Program-made: the position numbers and the translations under genes
Notes under the pieces: model-generated
What the model was told of the DNA's origin: nothing
Databases searched by the model: none
What the model saw: only the letters and a program-made list of their open reading frames with translations
Part shown: piece after piece, positions 15,082 to 19,023 of the stretch
Numbering within the stretch: position 1 is the stretch's first letter
How the letters are laid out: the number at the start of each line of letters is the position of its first letter
Assembly: GCA_040007895.1 (NCBI GenBank)
Contig: JBDTUE010000062.1
Coordinates: forward strand, 1 to 19,023
Length of the DNA stretch: 19,023 nt
Origin: JADJLQ01 sp040007895
Lineage (GTDB): Bacteria > Bacteroidota > Bacteroidia > Chitinophagales > Saprospiraceae
Reading direction: 5' to 3'

Positions 15082-16503
15082 ATGGCTGATCCAAGAGGGT
15101 TTTTAAAATATGATAGAGAAGTGCCTGCATCGCGGGATGTAGCAGAACGAATAAAAGACTATAAAGAAATCTATCAACCGCATCCGGAAGATCATACAAT
15201 TCACCAAGCAGCAAGATGTATGGACTGTGGTGTACCATTTTGTCATTCTGGATGTCCGCTTGGGAATATTATTCCGGATTTTAATGATGCAGTTTATCGC
15301 GAACAATGGGACGAAGCCTATGCTATTCTGAAAAGCACAAATAATTTTCCTGAGTTTACAGGTAGAATATGTCCTGCTCCATGTGAAGCAAGTTGTGTGC
15401 TTGGCCTACACTCTACCCCTGTAACCATAGAACATATTGAAAAATCAATTGCAGAAAAAGCTTATGCTACGGGATATGCCAAAGCTGTGATACCGGAAAT
15501 CAGAACAGGAAAAAGAGTCGCAGTAATAGGTTCTGGCCCTGCGGGCTTAGCTTGTGCAGATCAATTAAACCAATATGGACACCATGTGACAGTATATGAA
15601 CGCAACGATAAGGTTGGAGGATTGATGAGATATGGTATTCCGGATTTTAAACTTGAAAAGTGGGTATTAGATCGACGGCTGAAAATAATGGATGAAGAAG
15701 GCGTTCGATTTATTACGAATGCAAATGTTGGTAAAAATATTGATGCAAAAGAACTACTGGATGCACACGATGCTATTGTGTTATGTGGAGGATCTACGAT
15801 ACCAAGGGATTTACCTATTCCGGGAAGAGAACTACAAGGTGTTCATTTTGCAATGGAATATCTTGAGCAGTGCAACCGTAGAAATGCAGGCTTCGTTATC
15901 GATGCATCCAATGAAATAAATCCAAAAGGAAAAAATGTATTGGTGATCGGCGGTGGGGACACCGGTTCCGATTGCGTAGGTAATAGTGCCCGGTTAGGTG
16001 CCATACAAATTACTCAAATAGAACTTCTCTCAAAACCACCGGTAGATCGCACTATAAATAATCCCTGGCCATTGTGGCCAATGATCCTTCGTACTTCATC
16101 TTCTCACGAAGAAGGTGTGAAGAGAGAATGGGCTTTACTCAGCAAAGAGTTTGTTTCAGACGGTAAATCCAATGTCAAAAACCTGAAAGTAATAGGAGTA
16201 GAATGGAAACCTGATCCCGACTCTGGTCAAAATAAAATGGTCGAAATTCCGGGGTCAGAAAAATTGATTCCATGTGATTTTGTATTCCTTGCTATGGGTT
16301 ATCTTCATCCTCAACATGAAGGCATGATTAATAACCTTGAAATCAAAGTAGATAATAGGGGTAATGTTGCTGATCAAAATTATCAGACATCGAATCCAAA
16401 AGTATTTTCAGCTGGTGATATGCGCAGAGGACAAAGCCTTGTTGTATGGGCTATCGCTGAAGGAAGACAAGCCGCTGTATCAGTGAATGAATATTTGTTG
16501 TAA
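15082..16503 (+). CDS. gltD: Glutamate synthase, small (beta) subunit
   Basis: This 473-residue flavoprotein takes electrons from NADPH and passes them through FAD and iron-sulfur clusters to the FMN of GltB. The N-terminal domain has C46, C49, C54, C58 and C97, C101, C105, the cysteine pattern for the two low-potential 4Fe-4S clusters (CMDCGVPFCHSGCP and CPAPCEASC). The FAD Rossmann motif is VAVIGSGPAGLACAD (146-160). The NADPH motif is VLVIGGGDTGSDCVG (286-300). The C-terminal FAD contact region is VFSAGDMRRGQSLVVWAIAEGRQAA (about 440-464). Length and every motif match GltD, and the position 5 bases after gltB fixes the identity over related oxidoreductase subunits. No Shine-Dalgarno sequence precedes the ATG, as is usual in Bacteroidota; translational coupling to gltB is likely. 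Confidence 0.97.
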   Translation: MADPRGFLKYDREVPASRDVAERIKDYKEIYQPHPEDHTIHQAARCMDCGVPFCHSGCPLGNIIPDFNDAVYREQWDEAYAILKSTNNFPEFTGRICPAPCEASCVLGLHSTPVTIEHIEKSIAEKAYATGYAKAVIPEIRTGKRVAVIGSGPAGLACADQLNQYGHHVTVYERNDKVGGLMRYGIPDFKLEKWVLDRRLKIMDEEGVRFITNANVGKNIDAKELLDAHDAIVLCGGSTIPRDLPIPGRELQGVHFAMEYLEQCNRRNAGFVIDASNEINPKGKNVLVIGGGDTGSDCVGNSARLGAIQITQIELLSKPPVDRTINNPWPLWPMILRTSSSHEEGVKREWALLSKEFVSDGKSNVKNLKVIGVEWKPDPDSGQNKMVEIPGSEKLIPCDFVFLAMGYLHPQHEGMINNLEIKVDNRGNVADQNYQTSNPKVFSAGDMRRGQSLVVWAIAEGRQAAVSVNEYLL

Positions 16504-16504
16504 G

Positions 16505-16536
16505 ACCTCATACTTTGATACTGATTTACCTGAGGT
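16505..16536 (+). terminator. Weak hairpin after gltD
   Basis: ACCTCA (16505-16510) pairs with TGAGGT (16531-16536) over a 20-base loop, immediately after the gltD stop and before the convergent HAD gene. A pyrimidine-rich but not U-only tail (TTCACCCTATCCTTTC) follows. This is a plausible but weak terminator. Confidence 0.3.
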
Positions 16537-16556
16537 TTCACCCTATCCTTTCGAAA

Positions 16557-17162
16557 TTATAAATTTATCCCTCTTTCTATAAGATCCGCTCTTAATTGGT
16601 CAGGAGAGGTAAATTGAATAGCATCAAACCCGAGTGATTTTGCTGTGGTAACATTTCTTAAATTGTCATCAATAAAAATAGATTCTGAAGGAGAGAGGGA
16701 GTATCTTTTGATAAGCAACTGGAAAATCGCCGGATCAGGCTTCTTTAATTTTTCTTTACCTGAAACCAGGATGCCTTCAAACCAATGTAAAAAATCAAAG
16801 GTTTCTAGCGCTACCGGGAATGTTTCATCAGACCAGTTGGTGAGTGCTAGCAATCTATAGTGATTATCTTTTAAAGATTTAAGAATATCTACCGTATGGC
16901 TCATTGATCCTTTTAACATTTTCTTCCATTCAGAATAATATAATCTTATCTCGCGTTCATATTCAGGAAAGTGAGAACACAATATATTGGTAGCTTCTTC
17001 CAGGCTTCTACCTGCATCTTGAAGTTCATTCCATTCCGGTGAAGCAATATTTTCTAAAAAATATTCCATATGGTGTTCGTGCTCAAAAACAGTATGATAC
17101 AAATACCTTGGATTCCAGTCTATCAAAACACCTCCTAAATCAAAAATAATGGTTGGCTTCAT
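16557..17162 (-). CDS. HAD-family hydrolase (sugar-phosphatase-like, IA group)
   Basis: This 201-residue cytosolic haloacid-dehalogenase-type hydrolase, probably a phosphatase, has four motifs in order. Motif 1 is IIFDLGGVLIDWNP, with nucleophile D8. Motif 2 is LLALTNWSDE, with T108. Motif 3 is KKPDPAIF, with K141. Motif 4 is SIFIDDNLRNVTTAKSLGFDAI, with D165/D166. The cap is a small helical insert at about 18-90 (C1 type). The usual second Asp of DxD is Gly10, as is normal in the 'FDLGGVL' branch that includes YihX-like glucose-1-phosphatases, so it is not a defect. The substrate cannot be read. The gene converges on gltD with 53 bases between stops, and its start is 155 bases from the divergent CHRD gene, so it looks monocistronic. 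Confidence 0.88.
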   Translation of the reverse strand: MKPTIIFDLGGVLIDWNPRYLYHTVFEHEHHMEYFLENIASPEWNELQDAGRSLEEATNILCSHFPEYEREIRLYYSEWKKMLKGSMSHTVDILKSLKDNHYRLLALTNWSDETFPVALETFDFLHWFEGILVSGKEKLKKPDPAIFQLLIKRYSLSPSESIFIDDNLRNVTTAKSLGFDAIQFTSPDQLRADLIERGINL

Positions 17163-17236
17163 GCTATAATTAACAAATTTTGAATTTAATACGCAATAGG
17201 CATAAATTTAATATGTTTTTTTTTAATTTTAGGTAA

Positions 17237-17266
17237 TTTGCTGTTAGTTCCAATGGCATAAATTAT
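17237..17266 (+). promoter_or_regulatory. Possible Bacteroidota-type promoter for the copper/CHRD gene
   Basis: TTTG at 17237-17240 is followed after 18 bases by TAAATTAT at 17259-17266, which partly fits the -33 TTTG / -7 TAnnTTTG pattern. It lies about 50 bases upstream of the ATG at 17318. The match is incomplete, so this is a candidate only. Confidence 0.3.
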
Positions 17267-17317
17267 CGTTCTCTTAATATAAATAGAAAATCTTTAATCT
17301 ATAGAAAATCATTTATT

Positions 17318-19023
17318 ATGAAAAATAAGCTTTATCTGATCCTTTTACTTTCATCTCTAAATTATCTTGGTCTGGCAAAGACCATTATTGTGGTAAACAA
17401 TGGATTTACTTTCTCCCCTAAAACAATTGAGGCCCAGGTCGGCGACACCATTCAATTTAACCTTGACAGTGAACATGACGTCCTTGAAGTTTCAAAATCC
17501 TCATTTGACGCAAATAGTGCTCAGGGAAATGGAGGATTTAGCCTGCCTTTTGGTGGTGGCAAGCTAAAACTTGGGCAGGAGGGTACCTTTTATTTCGTTT
17601 GTGAACCTCATGCCTCTTTTGGCATGAAAGGGACTCTTATTGTATCAAAAGCTACGGTAGTCACTCCTGCAGCTCCGATGACATTTGTATCCAAATTATC
17701 GGGGATTCAAGAGGAATTTCCAGTTTTAAGTTTCGCTTCAGGTACTATTAAAGCTGTTCTAGACGGCGATACGTTAACCGTTTCAGGAAATTTTAATAAC
17801 CTCTCGACTGATTTTACTTTAAATCATATTCACAGGGCGCTTGCTGGAACGTCTGGTGGGGTAATATTCACATTGGTTTCAGTACTTGATTCTACTAAAA
17901 AATCAGGGACATATGCTGGAGCCTCTAATAAATTTGTTTTATCAGCAGCACAGAAAATTCAATTATTAAACAGGGAATTTTATACTAATGTACATTCAAC
18001 CTTATATCCCGGAGGCGAAATCAGAGGACAGTTGTTACCTGAATCTGATGGATATTATCAGGCCAATCTGACAGGTATACAGGAAGTACCTCCTGTAATG
18101 ACTACTGCCCATGCGGCCATTGTTGCTGACTTAATTGGAAACACACTGGTAGTAACAGGTAGCGGCAAAGAATTAAGTAGTGGTATTAATGTCGGCATAC
18201 GTCAGGGAGGACATTTTCATATTGGATTCCCTGGTCAAAACGGAGCTATTCAAATTGAATTAAAACCCACTGTCCTGGATAGTGCAGGCACCAGTATTCA
18301 ATATTTGGCCATTGATAATACTTTTACCCTGACTGCAGATCAAATTGCAACTCTGAAGGCAGGACAATATTATGCCAATATCCATACGAACCAATATGCC
18401 GGTGGTGAAATCAGAGGCCAGGTGACCAGAATCGGTAATGCAAGATTCAGAGTACATTATTCAGGAGCTTATGAAGCTACTCCAGTTCTTACATTTGCTA
18501 CAGGAGGACTTTCATTATTATTGGAAGACTCTATTTTATCGGTGTATGGCAGTTATTCTGGATTAGAAAGTAATTGGAACAACGGAGCAGCGCATCTTCA
18601 TAAAGGTATGGCAGGCCAAAATGGAGCCATTCAAATTAATTTCAAAAGCACGCCGGGTGCTGACTTTAGAAGCGGCACGTTTAGCGGTGACAGTAATACG
18701 TTCAAATTGACTTCTACTAATCTCGATGATTTGTTTTCCAGAAGATTATACGCAAATGTACATTCAGTCAATAATCCTGGTGGAGAAATCCGCGGCCAGG
18801 TGATACCTGAATGTCAATATGTGCTTTATAGTACGATGACCGGTATGCAGGAAAATAAGCCTGTAATTTCTACAGGGAAAGGGAATGTGCTGGTTGAAGT
18901 AAATGGAACCCGCATGTCGGTTTCAGGTTATGCAGAAAAGCTCTCTTCCAGAATAACAGCCTCTCATTTTCATAAAGCATCAGCAGGTTTGAACGCTGGG
19001 GTATTAACGACGCTTCCATTTAC
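17318..19023 (+). CDS. Secreted cupredoxin-domain protein with CHRD repeats (runs off the window)
   Basis: The frame stays open from the ATG to the last base, giving 568 residues; the C-terminus is missing. A signal peptide (1-20, ending GLA) is followed by a plastocyanin-like domain at about 21-110. Its type 1 copper ligands are H53 in SEHDV and C95, H98, M103 in CEPHASFGM. CHRD repeats follow: repeat 1 at about 120-243, repeat 2 at 246-370, repeat 3 at 372-497, and repeat 4 from about 498, cut by the window edge. Each has an H-x-H motif (HIHRAL, HFHIGF, HLHKGM, HFHKAS) and the three complete ones end in GGEIRGQ (232, 362 and 488), a period of 126-130 residues. CHRD domains occur in extracellular proteins of bacteria and in chordin; their bacterial role is not settled. 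A surface or periplasmic protein with electron-transfer or copper-binding capacity is inferred. Whether it carries a type IX secretion tail cannot be seen here. Confidence 0.9.
   Translation, partial: MKNKLYLILLLSSLNYLGLAKTIIVVNNGFTFSPKTIEAQVGDTIQFNLDSEHDVLEVSKSSFDANSAQGNGGFSLPFGGGKLKLGQEGTFYFVCEPHASFGMKGTLIVSKATVVTPAAPMTFVSKLSGIQEEFPVLSFASGTIKAVLDGDTLTVSGNFNNLSTDFTLNHIHRALAGTSGGVIFTLVSVLDSTKKSGTYAGASNKFVLSAAQKIQLLNREFYTNVHSTLYPGGEIRGQLLPESDGYYQANLTGIQEVPPVMTTAHAAIVADLIGNTLVVTGSGKELSSGINVGIRQGGHFHIGFPGQNGAIQIELKPTVLDSAGTSIQYLAIDNTFTLTADQIATLKAGQYYANIHTNQYAGGEIRGQVTRIGNARFRVHYSGAYEATPVLTFATGGLSLLLEDSILSVYGSYSGLESNWNNGAAHLHKGMAGQNGAIQINFKSTPGADFRSGTFSGDSNTFKLTSTNLDDLFSRRLYANVHSVNNPGGEIRGQVIPECQYVLYSTMTGMQENKPVISTGKGNVLVEVNGTRMSVSGYAEKLSSRITASHFHKASAGLNAGVLTTLPF

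Noticed and set aside
16557..17162. Loss of the second motif-1 Asp (D-L-G) in the HAD protein as a sign of inactivity
   Set aside because: Gly at this position is normal in the FDLGGVL branch, and the other catalytic residues are present.
18260..18457. Minus-strand open frame opposite the CHRD repeats
   Set aside because: It lies antisense to the second CHRD repeat, which is clearly coding on the plus strand.
1..19023. CRISPR array, tRNA or rRNA genes, transposase or phage genes
   Set aside because: No regularly spaced repeats, cloverleaf-like sequence, transposase motif or phage structural gene was found by eye. The protein repeats at 17.7-19.0 kb are CHRD domains, not a DNA repeat array.

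Overview
The window reads as a chromosomal segment of an AT-rich member of the Bacteroidota, most likely a Saprospiria/Chitinophagia-type free-living bacterium. The grounds are the gene families present: a PepSY-like secreted protein, a Bacteroidota-style TPR-like protein, a LytTR regulator, a KHLKADGT repeat protein and a CHRD-repeat surface protein. Start codons also lack Shine-Dalgarno sequences (for example gltB and gltD), and the codons are AT-rich. The lineage below phylum level is an inference.

Layout. Positions 55-1773 (minus strand) hold three small secreted proteins. Two of them share a nearly identical leader, and they are separated by a 481-base gene-free stretch with two terminator-like hairpins. 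Positions 1973-4423 (minus) hold a membrane-anchored hybrid histidine kinase with receiver and Hpt domains, preceded by a small two-helix membrane protein. Positions 4704-6402 (minus) hold a LytTR response regulator whose end overlaps the start of a divergent, exported NodB-fold polysaccharide-deacetylase-like protein. Positions 6523-10325 (minus) form a tight set of a TPR-like cytosolic protein, an APC-family amino-acid permease and pyrroline-5-carboxylate reductase (proC), closed by a perfect 10-bp hairpin. A 206-base divergent intergenic region then separates this set from the plus-strand gltB-gltD operon (10532-16503), which encodes glutamate synthase. A HAD hydrolase (16557-17162, minus) converges on gltD. 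From 17318 to the window edge runs an unfinished plus-strand gene for a secreted protein with a blue-copper-type domain followed by at least four CHRD repeats.

How the genes may work together. GltBD makes glutamate, ProC carries out the last step of glutamate-derived proline synthesis, and the permease between them probably moves amino acids, so 6.5-16.5 kb has a glutamate/proline theme. The 2.0-6.4 kb part is a signalling region feeding an envelope-polysaccharide function. The hybrid kinase ends in an Hpt domain and has no output domain of its own, and the LytTR regulator lies in the same direction without a LytS-type partner in view. Most of the window is ordinary core chromosome. I see no phage, transposase, CRISPR, tRNA or rRNA, and no convincing new multi-gene system. 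The most unusual items are the LytTR/deacetylase pair, the copper-CHRD protein and the small secreted genes at the left end.
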